Positions 29,246 to 41,500 of a stretch of 64,000 nt of DNA are shown here, one piece after another. Position numbers and translations under genes: made by a program. The DNA comes from Colletes latitarsis (taxonomy: Eukaryota; Arthropoda; Insecta; Hymenoptera; Colletidae): positions 11,904,001-11,968,000 of the forward strand of contig NW_027488370.1 in NCBI RefSeq assembly GCF_051014445.1, in the 5' to 3' direction. Under the pieces are notes generated by a model. That model had not been told where the DNA came from. It did not search any database and worked only from the letters and a program-made list of their open reading frames with translations. Each line of letters opens with the position of its first letter. Positions within the stretch are counted from its first letter, which is position 1.

Positions 29246-31056
29246 GAAACAGTCCATTAAACTTGGTTGCGATCAATATTCTAGAGGATAGCGCATGTTA
29301 GGTCTGGGTTAGGTCTAGGATTTGCTCTCATCAGGCTCATTCTTTCGCATATTTCTCAAACTTGATGGCTAGATCCTGCGCTTTTTCTGGATTGCATCAC
29401 GTAGTAATGTGGTACCACACTGAAACATTCAATTAAACCTGGTCTTGATAAATATTTTAGAGGATAACGCATGTTAGGTCTGGGTTAGGCCTGGGATTTG
29501 CCCTCATCAGGGTCATACTTTCGCAGTTTTAACATACATGTTGACCTGATCGAGGGTTTTTTCTGCTTTGGATCACGTAGTAAAGTGGTGCCACACTGAA
29601 ACAGTCCTTTAAACCTGCTTTGGATCAATATTTTAGAGGACAACGCAAGTTAGGTCTGGGATAGGTCTGGGAATCGCCCTAATCAGGCTCATACTTTCGC
29701 GTTTTTCACATACTTGTTGAACTGATCCTGGGTTTTTTCTGGTTTGGATCACGTAGTAATGTGGTACCACACTGAAACAGTCGATTAAATCTGGTTTCGA
29801 TCAATATTTTAGAGGATAACGCAAGTTAGGTCTAGGTTAGGTCTGGGATTTGCTCTCATCAGGCTCATTCTTTCGCATATTTCTCATACATGTAGAACAG
29901 ATCCTGGGTTTTTTCTGGTTTGGATCACGTAGTAGTGTGGTACCACACTGAAACAGTCCATTAAACCTGGTTTCGATCAATATTTTAGAGGATAACGCAA
30001 GTTACGTCTGGGATAGGTCTGGGATTTGCCCTCATCAGGCTCATACTTTCGCGTTTTTCACATACTTGTTGAACAGATCCTGGGTTTTTTCTGGTTTGGG
30101 TCACGTAGTAATGTGGTACCACACTGAAACATTCAATTAAACCTGGTCTTGATAAATATTTTAGAGGATAACGCATGTTAGGTCTGGGTTAGGTCTAGGA
30201 TTTGCCCTCATCAGGCTCATACTTTCGCATATTTCTCATACTTGATGGCTAGATCCTGGGCTTTTTATGGATTGCATCACGTAGCAATGAAGTACAACAC
30301 TGAGACAGTCAATTAAACCTGGTTTCCATCAATATCTTCGAGGACAACGCAAGTTAGGTCTGGGATAGGTCTGGGATTTGCCCTCATCAGGCTCATACTT
30401 TCGCGTTTTTCACATACTTGTTGAACAGATCCTGGGTTTTTTCTGGTTTGGATCACGTAGTAGTGTGGTACCACACTGAAACAGTCCATTAAGCCTGGTT
30501 TCGATCAATATTTTAGAGAATAATTCATGTTAGGTCTAGGTTAGGTCTGGGATTTACTCGCATCAGGCTCATTCTTTCGCATATTTCTCATACTTGGTGG
30601 CTAGATCCTGAGCTTTTTCCGGATCGCATCACGTAGTATTGAGGTACAACACTGAAACAGTCAATTAAACCTGGTTTCCATCAATATCTTAGAGGACAAC
30701 GCAAGTTAGGTCTGGGATAGGTCTGGGATTTGCCTTCATCAGGCTCATACTTTCGCATTCTTCACATACTTGTTGAACGGATCCTGGGTTTTTTCTGGTT
30801 TGGATCACGTAGCAATGTGGTACCACACTGAAACAGTCAATTAAACCTGGTTTCCATCAACATCTTAGAGGATTACGCAAGTTAGATCTGGGATAGGTCT
30901 GGGATTTGTCCTCATCAGACTCATACTTTCGCACCCTTCACATACTCGTTGAACGGATCCTGGGTTTTTTCTGGTTTGGTTCACGTAGTAATGTGGTACC
31001 ACGCTGAAACAGTCAATTAAACCTGGTTTCGATCAATACTTTAGAGGATAACGCAA

Positions 31057-31070
31057 GTTAGGTCTGGGAT
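31057..31070 (+). repeat. Target-site duplication, left copy
   Basis: GTTAGGTCTGGGAT directly precedes the 5' end of the truncated element and is repeated directly after its poly(A) tail at 32762-32775. The exact length is 14 to 17 bases, because the next base (A) and the two preceding A bases could belong to either side. It is part of the telomere-like doublet of the monomer. Confidence 0.9.
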
Positions 31071-31071
31071 A

Positions 31072-32224
31072 CTGGGGGAGGGCCATGCGTCGCGCGGAGG
31101 AGGGGTCGCAACGCGTCGTCGACCGGATCAGGGGGATGGGGATGACGGTGGCGGTCCGTAAGACCGAGGTGATTGCGTTTCATTCACCTCGGCAGGATCC
31201 GCCACCCCCTCTGATTCGGGTGGGTGGGGCTGACATCGAGGTGAAGCCCCAGATCAGGTATCTGGGGCTGATCCTCGATAGCCACTGGCGTTTCGAGAAG
31301 CATTTCCGCTGCCTGGTCCCCCGGTTGGAAAGGATGGTTGCGGCTCTGGGCCGGATCCTGCCCAACCTGGGGGGCCCGGCGGGCCGAGTTCGTCGCCTCT
31401 ATGTGGCAATGGTCCAGTCGGTGGCCCTATACGGGGCCCCCGTCTGGGCGGACGACCTGGCTGCCTCCCGGCGCAGCATGACTATGCTGCGTCGGGTGCA
31501 GAGGCGCATGGCGCTCAGGGTCGTCCGCGGGTATCGGACCATGTCACATGAGGCGGCGACGGTTCTAGCGGGGATGCCGCCCATGGACCTGCTCGCGCGG
31601 TCGCACGCGGTGATGTACCGGCACCGCGTCGACCGTCGCGCGGGGGTGGGGGCGGTCCCGGGCGGGCAGGAACCTGCTTGGGGCGATTTGAAGCGCCAGG
31701 CCCGGCAGTCCGTGTTGCTCGCGTGGCAGGAGCGGCTGGCTCTGCCAACCGCGGGGCACCGGACTGTCGGGGCTGTTCGGCCACTCCTGAAGGAGTGGCT
31801 GGACAGAGGCCATGGCAGCCTCACCTACCGGCTGGCACAGGTATTTTCCGGGCATGGCAGCTTCGGAAGATACCTGTGCCGGATAGGGAAGGAGCCGACG
31901 GCGCGTTGCTGCCACTGCGACGCTGAGCAGGACACGGCGGATCATACCCTGGAGGTATGCCCCGCGTGGGAGGGGGAGCGCCGTGTCCTGGTCGGCGTCG
32001 TCGGGCGGGATGTCTCGCTGCCGGGCGTGGTGCGCGCCATGCTCGGCAGCGAGGAGAAGTGGAGGGCCGTGGCCTCCTTCTGCGAGAACGTAATGTTGCA
32101 GAAGGAGGCCGCGGGGCGGGAGCGCGAGCTTCAGCGGCGTGCTGAAGCGCGCGCTCGTGCGGTGGCCCGAGGTCGTCGCCCGGTCGCGAGGCGTCGCGGG
32201 CGGCCGCCTCGGCGTGGCGGATGA
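31072..32224 (+). pseudogene. ORF2 C-terminal fragment (after the reverse-transcriptase active site)
   Basis: The open frame corresponds to residues 677-1060 of the intact ORF2. An internal ATG at 31085 (Met682 of the full protein) gives a 379-codon frame, but this is an artefact of truncation. The fragment starts just after the YADD catalytic motif. It keeps the IRYLGLILD segment, the thumb region and the C-terminal CX2CX8HX4C zinc-binding motif, but lacks the endonuclease and most of the reverse transcriptase. A handful of substitutions separate it from the other copy (for example Arg for His in VAVxKTEV, Val for Ile in APxWADD, Met for Val in QRRxALRV, and three or four near the C terminus). 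There is no frameshift or stop. It cannot encode an active enzyme. Confidence 0.93.
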
Positions 32225-32737
32225 CCTAGGCTGGGAGGGGGGTCCTGAGGGGACCCTCCTCCCGCCAGGCGGCGCCGGGTCGGACCGGTTGGGGGTAGGA
32301 GTGCCTCCCCCTACCGGTCCGACGCAAGGGGAGGCACCCTCGGCGGTCTGGTGCGGCCATGAACGCCCGGCCGCCGAGGGGTGGAAACGGGGTCGCGGGC
32401 GGTTGCGAGTTGGGGCTCGCAGCCGCCACTAAACGCGACCCCGGGACGGATAGCGGCGGGATGGAGTGGCCCCGTCCCGCCGCTATGAGGCAGTGTGTCT
32501 ACTGGGGGGACCGGTCCCCCCGGGGGATGGGCGCGAAAGCGCGGGCACGGGGAGGATACCGGAAGAATGCTTCGAGCGATTCCCGGTATCCTCCCAAAGC
32601 GTGCCGAAGGGTCACCGTGGGGTTTTTAGTGGGTAGGTCCCGCGCCTGTCGTTGTACGGGCGCGGGGAATCCCACACACCCCTCCCACCTCTCCCCAAGG
32701 AGGTGGGAGGGAGTCTTTCGAAGATTTTCCCCACGAC
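32225..32737 (+). other. Retroelement 3' UTR made of serial hairpins (truncated copy)
   Basis: The 3' UTR is a chain of strong inverted repeats. Arms seen: 32279-32289 with 32313-32323; 32337-32346 with 32371-32380; 32388-32397 with 32434-32443, enclosing 32398-32409 with 32416-32427; 32450-32461 with 32475-32486; palindrome 32504-32521; GCGC-GAAA-GCGC at 32531-32542 (a GNRA-type tetraloop); 32550-32562 with 32583-32595; 32639-32646 with 32659-32666; 32680-32690 with 32701-32711. All arms are perfect or have one G-U pair. In R2 and SART1, 3' UTR structure is recognised by the element's own reverse transcriptase during target-primed reverse transcription; that role here is inference. The element ends CCCCACGAC before the A-tract. 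Confidence 0.8.
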
Positions 32738-32761
32738 AAAAAAAAAAAAAAAAAAAAAAAA
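32738..32761 (+). other. Poly(A) tail of the truncated element
   Basis: This is an uninterrupted run of 24 A bases following CCCCACGAC. The last one or two A bases may be target sequence, because the empty site reads GCAAGTTAGG. Confidence 0.95.
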
Positions 32762-32775
32762 GTTAGGTCTGGGAT
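32762..32775 (+). repeat. Target-site duplication, right copy
   Basis: GTTAGGTCTGGGAT follows the poly(A) tail and continues as AGGTCTAGGATTTG, the normal second half of the doublet. Together with the left copy it shows target-primed insertion with staggered nicks in satellite DNA. Confidence 0.9.
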
Positions 32776-32938
32776 AGGTCTAGGATTTGCCCTCATCAGG
32801 CTCTTACTTTCCCATATTTCTCATACTTCATGGCTAGACGCTGGGCTATTTCTGGATTGGATCACATAGTAAAGTGGTACCACACTGAAACATTCAATGA
32901 AACCTGGTCTGGATAAATATTTTAGAGGATAACGCATG

Positions 32939-32960
32939 TTAGGTCTGGGTTAGGTCTGGG
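32939..32960 (+). repeat. Perfect doublet of the telomere-like 11-mer TTAGGTCTGGG (example)
   Basis: Two uninterrupted copies of TTAGGTCTGGG lie head to tail here; equally perfect pairs are at 26128-26149 and 27535-27556. Almost every monomer has this doublet at the same place, usually with one substitution (TTAGGTCTAGG, TTAGGCCTGGG, TTAGGTTTGGG, or ATAGG in the second unit). TTAGG is the common arthropod telomere repeat. The four G-runs (2, 3, 2, 3) within 22 bases could form a two-tetrad G-quadruplex on the plus strand. That the satellite arose from or acts like telomeric DNA is inference. Confidence 0.85.
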
Positions 32961-33600
32961 ATTTTCACTCATCAGACTCATACTTTCGCATTCTTCACAT
33001 ACTTGTTGAACAGATCCTGGGATATTTTCTGGTTTGGATCACATAGTAATGTGGTACCACTCTGAGACAGTCGATTAAACCAGGTTTTGATCAATATCTT
33101 AGAGAATAATTCATGTTAGGTCTAGGTTAGGTCTGGGATTTACTCTCATCAGGCTCATTCTTTCGCATATTACTCATACTTGATGGCTAGATCCTGGGCT
33201 TTTTCTGGATTGGATCACGTAGTAATGTGGGACCACACTGAAACAATCAATTAAACCTGGTCTTGATAAATATTTTAGAGGATAGCGCATGTTAGGTCTG
33301 GGATAGGTCTGGGATTTGCCCTAATCAGACTCATACTTTCGCGTTTTTCGCATACTTGTTGAACTGATCCTGGGTTATTCTCTGGTTTGGATCACATAGT
33401 AATGTGGTACCACACTGAAACAGTAGATTAAACCAGGTTTCAATCAATATTTTTGTGGATAAAGCATGTTACGTCTGGGCTAGGTCTGGGATTTGCTCTC
33501 ATCGGGCTCATTCTTTCGCATTCTTCACATACTTGTTGAACGGATCCTGGGTTTATTCTGGTTTGGATCACGTAGTAATGCGGTACCACACTGAAACAGT

Positions 33601-36066
33601 CGACTAAACCTGGTTTCGATCAATATTTTAGAGGATAACACAAGTTAGGTCTGGGATAGGTCTGGGATTTGACCTCATCAGACTCATACTTTCGCGTTTT
33701 TCGCATACTTGTTGAACAGATCCTGGGTTTTTTCTGGTTTGGATCACGTAGTAGTGTGGTACCACACTGAAACAGTGCATTAAACCAGGTTTCGATCAAT
33801 ATTTTAGAGGATAACGCATGTTAGGTCTGGGTTAGGTCTAGGATTTGCCCTCATCAGGCTCATACTTTCGCATATTTCTCATACTTCATGGCTGGATCCT
33901 GGGCTGTTTCTGGATTGTATCACGTAGTAATGTGGAACCACGCTGAAACAGTCAATTAAACCTGGTTTCGATCAATATTTTAGAGAATAATTCATGTTAG
34001 GTCTAGGTTAGGTCTGGGATTTACTCTCATCAGGCTCATTCTTTCGCATATTACTCATACTTGATGGCTAGATCCTCGGCTATTTCTGGATTGGATCACG
34101 TAGTAATGTGGTACCACACTGAAACATTCAATAAAACCTGGTCTTGATAAATATTTTAGAGGATAACGCATGTTAGGTTTGGGTTAGGTCTAGGATTTGC
34201 CCTCATCAGGCTCATACTTTCGCATATTTCTCATACTTCATGGCTAGATCCTGGGCTGTTTCTGGATTGTATCACGTAGTAATGTGGTACCACGCTGAAA
34301 CAGTCAATTAAACCTGGTTTCGATCAATATTTTAGAGGATAACGCAAATTAGGTCTGGGATAGGTCTGGGATTCGCCCTAATCAGGCTCATACTTTCGCG
34401 TTTTTCACGTACCTGATGAACTGATCCTGGGTCTTTTCTGGTTTGGATCACGTAGTAATGTGGTACCACACTGAAACAGTCGATTAAACCTGGTTTCGAT
34501 CAATATTTTAGAGGATAACGCAAGTTAGATCTGGGACAGGTCTGGGATTTGACCTCACCAGACTCATACTTTCGCACCCTTCACATACTCGTTGAACAGA
34601 TCCTGGGTTATTCTCTGGTTTGGATCACATAGTAATGTGGTGCCACACTGAAACAGTCCATTAAACCTGGTTTCCATCAATATTTTAGAGGACAACGCAT
34701 GTTAGGTCTAGGTTAGGCCTGGGATTTGCCCTCATCAGGGTCATACTGTCGCAGTTTTAACATACTTGTTGAACGGATCCTGGGTTTTTTCTGGTTTGGT
34801 TCACGTAGTAATGTGGTACCACACTGAAACAGTCGACTAAACCTGGTTTCGATCAATATTTTAGAGGATAACACAAGTTAGGTCTGGGATAGGTCTGGGA
34901 TATGACCTCATCAGACTCATACTTTCGCGTTTTTCGCATACTTGTTGAACAGATCCTGGGTTTTTTCTGGTTTGGATCACGTAGTAGTGTGGTACCACAC
35001 TGAAACAGTGCTTTAAACCAGGTTTCGATCAATATTTTAGAGGATAACGCATGTTAGGTCTGGGTTAGGTCTAGGATTTGCCCCCATCAGGCTCATACTT
35101 TCGCATATTTCTCATACTTCATGGCTGGATCCTGGGCTGTTTCTGGATTGTATCACGTAGTAATGTGGAACCACGCTGAAACAGTCAATTAAACCTGGTT
35201 TCGATCAATATTTTAGAGGATAACGCAAGTTACGTCTGGGATAGGTCTGGGATTTGCCCTCATCAGGCTCATACTTTCGCGTTTTTCACATACCTGTTGA
35301 ACAGATCCTGGGTTTTTTCTGGTTTGGATCACGTAGTAGTGTGGTACCACACTGAAACAGTCCATTAAACCTGGTTTCCATCAATATTTTAGAGGACAAC
35401 GCATGTTAGGTCTAGGTTAGGCCTGGGATTTGCCCTCATCAGGGTCATACTGTCGCAGTTTTAACATACTTGTTGAACGGATCCTGGGTTTTTTCTGGTT
35501 TGGTTCACGTAGTAATGTGGTACCACGCTGAAACAGTCAATTAAACCTGGTTTCGATCAATATTTTAGAGGATAACGCAAATTAGGTCTGGGATAGGTCT
35601 GGGATTCGCCCTAATCAGGCTCATACTTTCGCGTTTCTCACATACCTGATGAACTGATCCTGGGTCTTTTCTGGTTTGGATCACGTAGTAATGTGGTACC
35701 ACACTGAAACAGTCGATTAAACCTGGTTTCGATCAATATTTTAGAGGATAACGCAAGTTAGATCTGGGACAGGTCTGGGATTTGACCTCATCAGACTCAT
35801 ACTTTCGCACCCTTCACATACTGGTTGAACAGATCCTGGGTTATTCTCTGGCTTGGATCACATAGTAATGTGGTGCCACACTGAAACAGTCCATTAAACC
35901 TGGTTTCCATCAATATTTTAGAGGACAACGCATGTTAGGTCTAGGTTAGGCCTGGGATTTGCCCTCATCACGGTCATACTGTCGCAGTTTTAACATACTT
36001 GTTGAACGGATCCTGGGTTTTTTCTGGTTTGGTTCACGTAGTAATGTGGTACCACACTGAAACATT
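33601..36066. repeat. Seven-monomer higher-order repeat, two copies (period about 1233 bp)
   Basis: Landmarks repeat at 1233 bases: CGACTAAACC followed by GATAACACAAG at 33601 and 34834, and AACGCAAATTAGG at 34341 and 35574, each followed by the GATCTGGGACAGG monomer. Monomers 3 and 4 of the unit differ between the copies, which indicates replacement by conversion or unequal exchange within the unit. Confidence 0.7.
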
Positions 36067-38580
36067 CAAATAAACCTGGTCTTGATAAATATTCTAGAGG
36101 ATAACGCATGTTAGGATTGGGTTAGGTCTAGGATTTGCCCTCATCAGGCTCATACTTTCGCATATTTCTCATACTTCATGGCTAGATCCTGGGCTGTTTC
36201 TGGATTGTATCACGTAGTAATGTGGTACCACACTGAAACAGTCGATTAAACCTGGTTTCGATCAATATTTTAGAGGATAACGCAAGTTAAGTCTGGGATA
36301 GGTCTGGGATTTGACCTCATCAGTCTCATACTTTCGCGTTTTTCACATACTTGTTGAACAGATCCTGGTTTTTTTCTGGTTTGGATCACGTAGTAATGAG
36401 GTACCACACTGAAACATTCAATTAAACCTGGTCTTGATAAATATTCTAGAGGATAACGCATGTTAGGATTGGGTTAGGTCTAGGATTTGCCCTCATCAGG
36501 CTCATACTTTCGCATATTTCTCATACTTCATGGCTGGATCCTGGGCTGTTTCTGGATTGTATCACGTAGTAATGTGATACCACGCTGAAACAGTCGATTA
36601 AACCTGGTTTCGATCAATATCTTAGAGGATAACGCAAGTTAAGTCTGGGATAGGTCTGGGATTTGACCTCATCAGACTCATACTTTCGCGTTTTTCACAT
36701 ACTTGTTGAACAGATCCTGGGTTTTTTCTGGTTTGGATCACGTAGTAGTGTGGTACCACACTGAAACAGTCCATTAAACTTGGTTGCGATCAATATTCTA
36801 GAGGATAGGGCATGTTAGGTCTGGGTAGGGTCTAGGATTTGCTCTCATCAGGCTCATTCTTTCGCATATTTCTCAAACTTGATGGCTAGATCCTGCGCCT
36901 TTTCTGGATTGCATCACGTAGTAATGTGGTACCACACTGAAACATTCAATTAAACCTGGTCTTGATAAATATTTTAGAGGATAACGCATGTTAGGTCTGG
37001 GTTAGGCCTGGGATTTGCCCTCATCAGGGTCATACTTTCGCAGTTTTAACATACATGTTGACCTGATCGAGGGTTTTTTCTGCTTTGGATCACGTAGTAA
37101 AGTGGTGCCACACTGAAACAGTCCATTAAACCTGCTTTGGATCAATATTTTAGAGGACAACGCAAGTTAGGTCTGGGATAGGTCTGGGAATCGCCCTAAT
37201 CAGGCTCATACTTCCGCGTTTTTCACATACTTGTTGAACTGATCCTGGGTTTTTTCTGGTTTGGATCACGTAGTAATGTGGTACCACACTGAAACAGTCG
37301 ATTAAACCTGGTTTCGATCAATATTTTAGAGGATAACGCAAGTTAGGTCTGGGATAGGTCTGGGATTTGACCTCGTCAGACTCATACTTTCGCACCCTTC
37401 ACATACTCGTTGAACAGATCCTGGGTTATTTTCTGGTTTGGATCACATAGTAATATGGTACCACACTGAAACAGTCGATTAAACCAGGTTTCGATCAATA
37501 TTTTTGAGGATAACGCATGTTAGGTCTAGGTTAGGCCGAGGATTTTCACTCATCAGACTCATACTTTCGCATTCTTCACATACTTGTTGATCGGACCCTG
37601 GGTTTTTTCTGGTTTGGATCACGTAGTAATGTGGGACCACACTGAAACAGTCAATTAAATCTGGTTTTGATCAATATTTTAGAGAATAGTTCATGTTAGG
37701 TCTAGGTTAGGCCTGGGATTTTCACTCATCAGACTCATACTTTCGCATTCTTCACATACTTGTTGAACGGATCCTGGGGTTTTTCCGGTTTGGATCACGT
37801 AGTAATGTGGGACCACACTGAAACAGTCAATTAAACCTGGTTTCGATCAATATTTTAGAGAATAATTCATGTTAGGTCTGGGTTAGGTCTAGGATTTGCC
37901 CTCATCAGGCTCATACTTTCGCATATTTCTCATACTTCATGGCTAGATCCTGGGCTGTTTCTGGATTGTATCACGTAGTAATGTGGGACCACACTGAAAC
38001 AATCAATTAAACCTGGTCTTGATAAATATTTTAGAGGATAACGCATGTTAGGTCTGGGTTAGGTCTAGGATTTGCCCTCATCAGGCTCATACTTTCGCAT
38101 ATTGCTCATACTTCATGGCTAGATCCTGGGCTGTTTCTGGATTGTATCACGTTGTAATGTGGTACCACGCTGAAACAGTCAATTAAACCTGGTTTGGATC
38201 AATATTTTAGAGGATAACGCATGTTAGGTCCAGGTTAGGTCTGGGATTTTCACTCAACAACACATACTTTCGCATTCTTCACATACTTGCTGAACGAATC
38301 CTGGGTTTTTTCTGGTTTGGATCACGTAGTAATGTGGTACCACACTGAAACAGTCGACTAAACCTGGTTTCGATCAATATTTTAGAGGATAACGCAAGTT
38401 AGGTCTGGGATAGGTCTGGGATTTGACCTCATCAGACTCATACTTTCGCACACTTCACATACTCGTTGAACAGATCCTGGGATATTTTCTGGTTTGGATC
38501 ACATAGTAATGTGGTACCACTCTGAGACAGTCGATTAAACCAGGTTTCGATCAATATTTTAGAGAATAATTCATGTTAGG

Positions 38581-41500
38581 TCTGGGTTAGGTCTAGGATT
38601 TGCCCTCATCAGGCTCTTACTTTCGCATATTTGTCATACTTCATGGCTAGATGCTGGGCTATTTCTGGATTGGATCACATAGTAAAGTGGTACCACACTG
38701 AAACATTCAATGAAACCTGGTCTGGATAAATATTTTAGAGGATAACGCATGTTAGGTCAAGGTTAGGTCTAAGATTTGCCCTCATCAGACTCATACTTTC
38801 GCATTCTTCACATACTTGTTGAACGGATCCTGGGTTTTTTCTGGTTTGGATCACGCAGTAATGTGGGACCACACTGAAACAGTCAATTAAACCTGGTTTC
38901 GATCAATATTTTAGAGTATGATTAATGTTAGGTCTAGGTTAGGTCTGGGCTTTACTCTCATCAGGCTCATTCGTTCGCATATTACTCATACTTGATGGCT
39001 AGCTCCTGGGCTTTTTCTGGATAGGATCACTTAGTAATGTGGGACCACACTGAAACAATCAATTACACCGGGTCTTGATAAATATTTTAGAGGATAGCGC
39101 ATGTTAGGTCTGGGGTAGGTCTGGGATTTGCCCTAATCAGACTCATACTTTCGCACACTTCACATACTCGTTGAACTGATCCTGGGTTATTTTCTGGTTT
39201 GGATCACATAGTAATGTGGTACCACACTGAAACAGTCGATTAGACCAGGTTTCGATCAATATTTTTGAGGATAACGCAAGTTAGGTCTGGGATAGGCCTG
39301 GGATTCGCCCTAATCAGGCTCATACTTTCGGGTTTTTCACATACTTGTTGAACTGATCCTGGGTTTTTTCTGGATAGGATCCCGTAGTAATGTGGGACCA
39401 CACTGAAACAATCAATTACACCGGGTCTTGATAAATATTTTAGAGGATAGCGCATGTTAGGTCTGGGGTAGGTCTGGGATTTGCCCTAATTAGACTCATA
39501 CTTTCGCACACTTCACATACTCGTTGAACTGATCCTGGGTTATTTTCTGGTTTGGATCACATAGTAATGTGTTTCCACACGGAAACAGTCGATTAAACCT
39601 GGTTTCGATCAATATTTTAGAGGATAACGCAAGTTAGGTCTGGGATAGGTCTGGGATTTGACCTCGTCAGACTCATACTTTCGCACCCTTCACATACTCG
39701 TTGAACAGATCCTGGGTTATTTTCTGGTTTGGATCACATATTAATATGGTACCACACTGAAACAGTCGATTAAACAAGGTTTCGATCAATATTTTAGAGA
39801 ATAATTCATGTTAGGTCTGGGTTAGGTCTATGATTTGCCCTCATCAGGCTCATACTTTCGCATATTTCTCATACTTCATGGCTAGATCCTGGGCTGTTTC
39901 TGGATTGTATCACGTAGTAATGTGGTACCACACTGAAACAGTCAATTAAACCAGGTTTCGATCAATACTTTAGAGGATAACGCAAGTTAGGTCTGGGATA
40001 GGTCTAGGATTTGCCCTCATCAGGCTCTTACTTTCGCATATTTGTCATACTTCATGGCTAGATGATGGGCTATTTCTGGATTGGATCACATAGTAAAGTG
40101 GTACCACACTGAAACATTCAATGAAACCTGGTCTGGATAAATAATTTAGGGGATAACGCATGTTAGGTCAAGGTTAGGTCTAAGATTTGCCCTCATCAGA
40201 CTCATACTTTCGCATTCTTCACATACTTGTTGAACGGATCCTGGGTTTTTTCTGGTTTGGATCACGTAGTAATGTGGGACCACACTGAAACAGTCAATTA
40301 AACCTGGTTTCGATCAATATTTTAGAGTATGATTAATGTTAGGTCTAGGTTAGGTCTGGGCTTTACTCTCATCAGGCTCATTCTTTCGCATATTACTCAT
40401 ACTTGATGGCTAGATCCTGGGCTTTTTCTGGATAGGATCACGTAGTAATGTGGGACCACACTGAAACAATCAATTACACCGGGTCTTGATAAATATTTTA
40501 GAGGATAGCGCATGTTAGGTCTGGGGTAGGTCTGGGATTTGCCCTAATCAGACTCATACTTTCGCACACTTCACATACTCGTTGAACTGATCCTGGGTTA
40601 TTTTCTGGTTTGGATCACATAGTAATGTGGTACCACACTGAAACAGTCGATTAGACCAGGTTTCGATCAATATTTTTGAGGATAACGCAAGTTAGGTCTG
40701 GGATAGGCCTGGGATTCGCCCTAATCAGGCTCATACTTTCGCGTTTTTCCCATACTTGTTGAACTGATCCTGGGTTTTTTCTGGATAGGATCCCGTAGTA
40801 ATGTGGGACCACACTAAAACAATCAATTACACCGGGTCTTGATAAATATTTTAGAGGATAGCGCATGTTAGGTCTGGGGTAGGTCTGGGATTTGCCCTAA
40901 TCAGACTCATACTTTCGCATATTGCTCATACTTCATGGCTAGATCCTGGGCTGTTTCTGGATTGTATCACGTTGTAATGTGGTACCACGCTGAAACAGTC
41001 AATTAAACCTGGTTTCGATCAATATTTTAGAGGATAACGCAAGTTACGTCTGGGATAGGTCTGGGATTTGCCCTCATCAGGCTCATACTTTCGCGTTTTT
41101 CACATACTTGTTGAACAGATCCTGGGTTTTTTCTGGTTTGGATCACGTAGTAGTGTGGTACCACACTGAAAGAGTCCATTAAACCTGGTTTGGATCAATA
41201 TTTTAGAGGATAACGCATGTTAGGTCTAGGTTAGGTCTGGGATTTTCACTCAACAACACATACTTTCGCATTCTTCACATACTTGTTGAACGAATCCTGG
41301 GTTTTTTCTGGTTTGGATCACGTAGTAATGTGGTACCACACTGAAACAGTCGACTAAACCTGGTTTCGATCAATATTTTAGAGGATAACGCAAGTTAGGT
41401 CTGGGTTAGGACTAGGATTTGCCCTCATCAGGCTCATACTTTCCCATATTTCTCATCCTTCATGGCTAGATCCTGGGCTGTTTCTGGATTGTATCACGTA

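Larger units (their letters stand above)
1..31070. repeat. 176-bp satellite DNA array, left block (about 176 monomers)
   Basis: This is an uninterrupted head-to-tail tandem array. Equivalent landmarks recur at exact or near-exact multiples of 176 bp (for example 6385 to 7969 is 9 units and 15543 to 16247 is 4 units). A consensus monomer read from GGATAACGCATG to the following TTTTAGA counts to 176 bases. In order it holds a telomere-like doublet, CATCAGGCTCATACTTTCGCA, a variable middle, a GATCCTGGG block, TCACGTAGTAATG, the palindrome GTGGTACCAC, ACTGAAACAGTCAATTAAACC and an AT-rich end. Two middle types are mixed: a CATACTTCATGGCTAGATCC type and a CACATACTTGTTGAACRGATCC type, with occasional chimeras (near 2401-2440). 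No gene, RNA gene or foreign insertion is visible in this block. Array identity is certain; chromosomal position (subtelomeric or centromeric) is inference. Confidence 0.97.
31071..32761 (+). mobile_element. R1-clade non-LTR retrotransposon, 5'-truncated copy
   Basis: This 1691-bp insertion is visibly GC-rich against the AT-rich satellite. It consists of the last third of ORF2, a 513-base structured 3' UTR and a 24-base poly(A) tail, and is flanked by a 14-17 bp direct repeat of the target. Its first bases (ACTGGG then GAGGGCCATGCG) align to the interior of ORF2 of the copy at 58175-64000, nine codons after the YADD motif. It is therefore a dead-on-arrival copy from incomplete reverse transcription. 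The amino-acid sequence is almost identical to the full copy, so insertion was recent. Confidence 0.95.

Noticed and set aside
29271..29290. Possible CENP-B box in the monomer at TTTCGATCAATATTTTA
   Set aside because: The TTCG and the A after four bases fit the box, but the required CGGG is replaced by TTTT, so the match is not meaningful.
1..31070. CRISPR array
   Set aside because: The whole 176-bp unit is repeated without unique spacers and the retroelements are eukaryotic, so this is satellite DNA.
31399..31824. Antisense and alternative-frame ORFs over the truncated ORF2 fragment
   Set aside because: They are the same shadow frames seen opposite the intact copy, with no independent evidence.
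32359..32766. Plus-strand 135-codon frame running through the 3' UTR into the poly(A) tail (and its mirror at 58169-58591)
   Set aside because: It reads through the hairpin chain and ends in poly-lysine codons from the A-tract, so it is non-coding 3' UTR.
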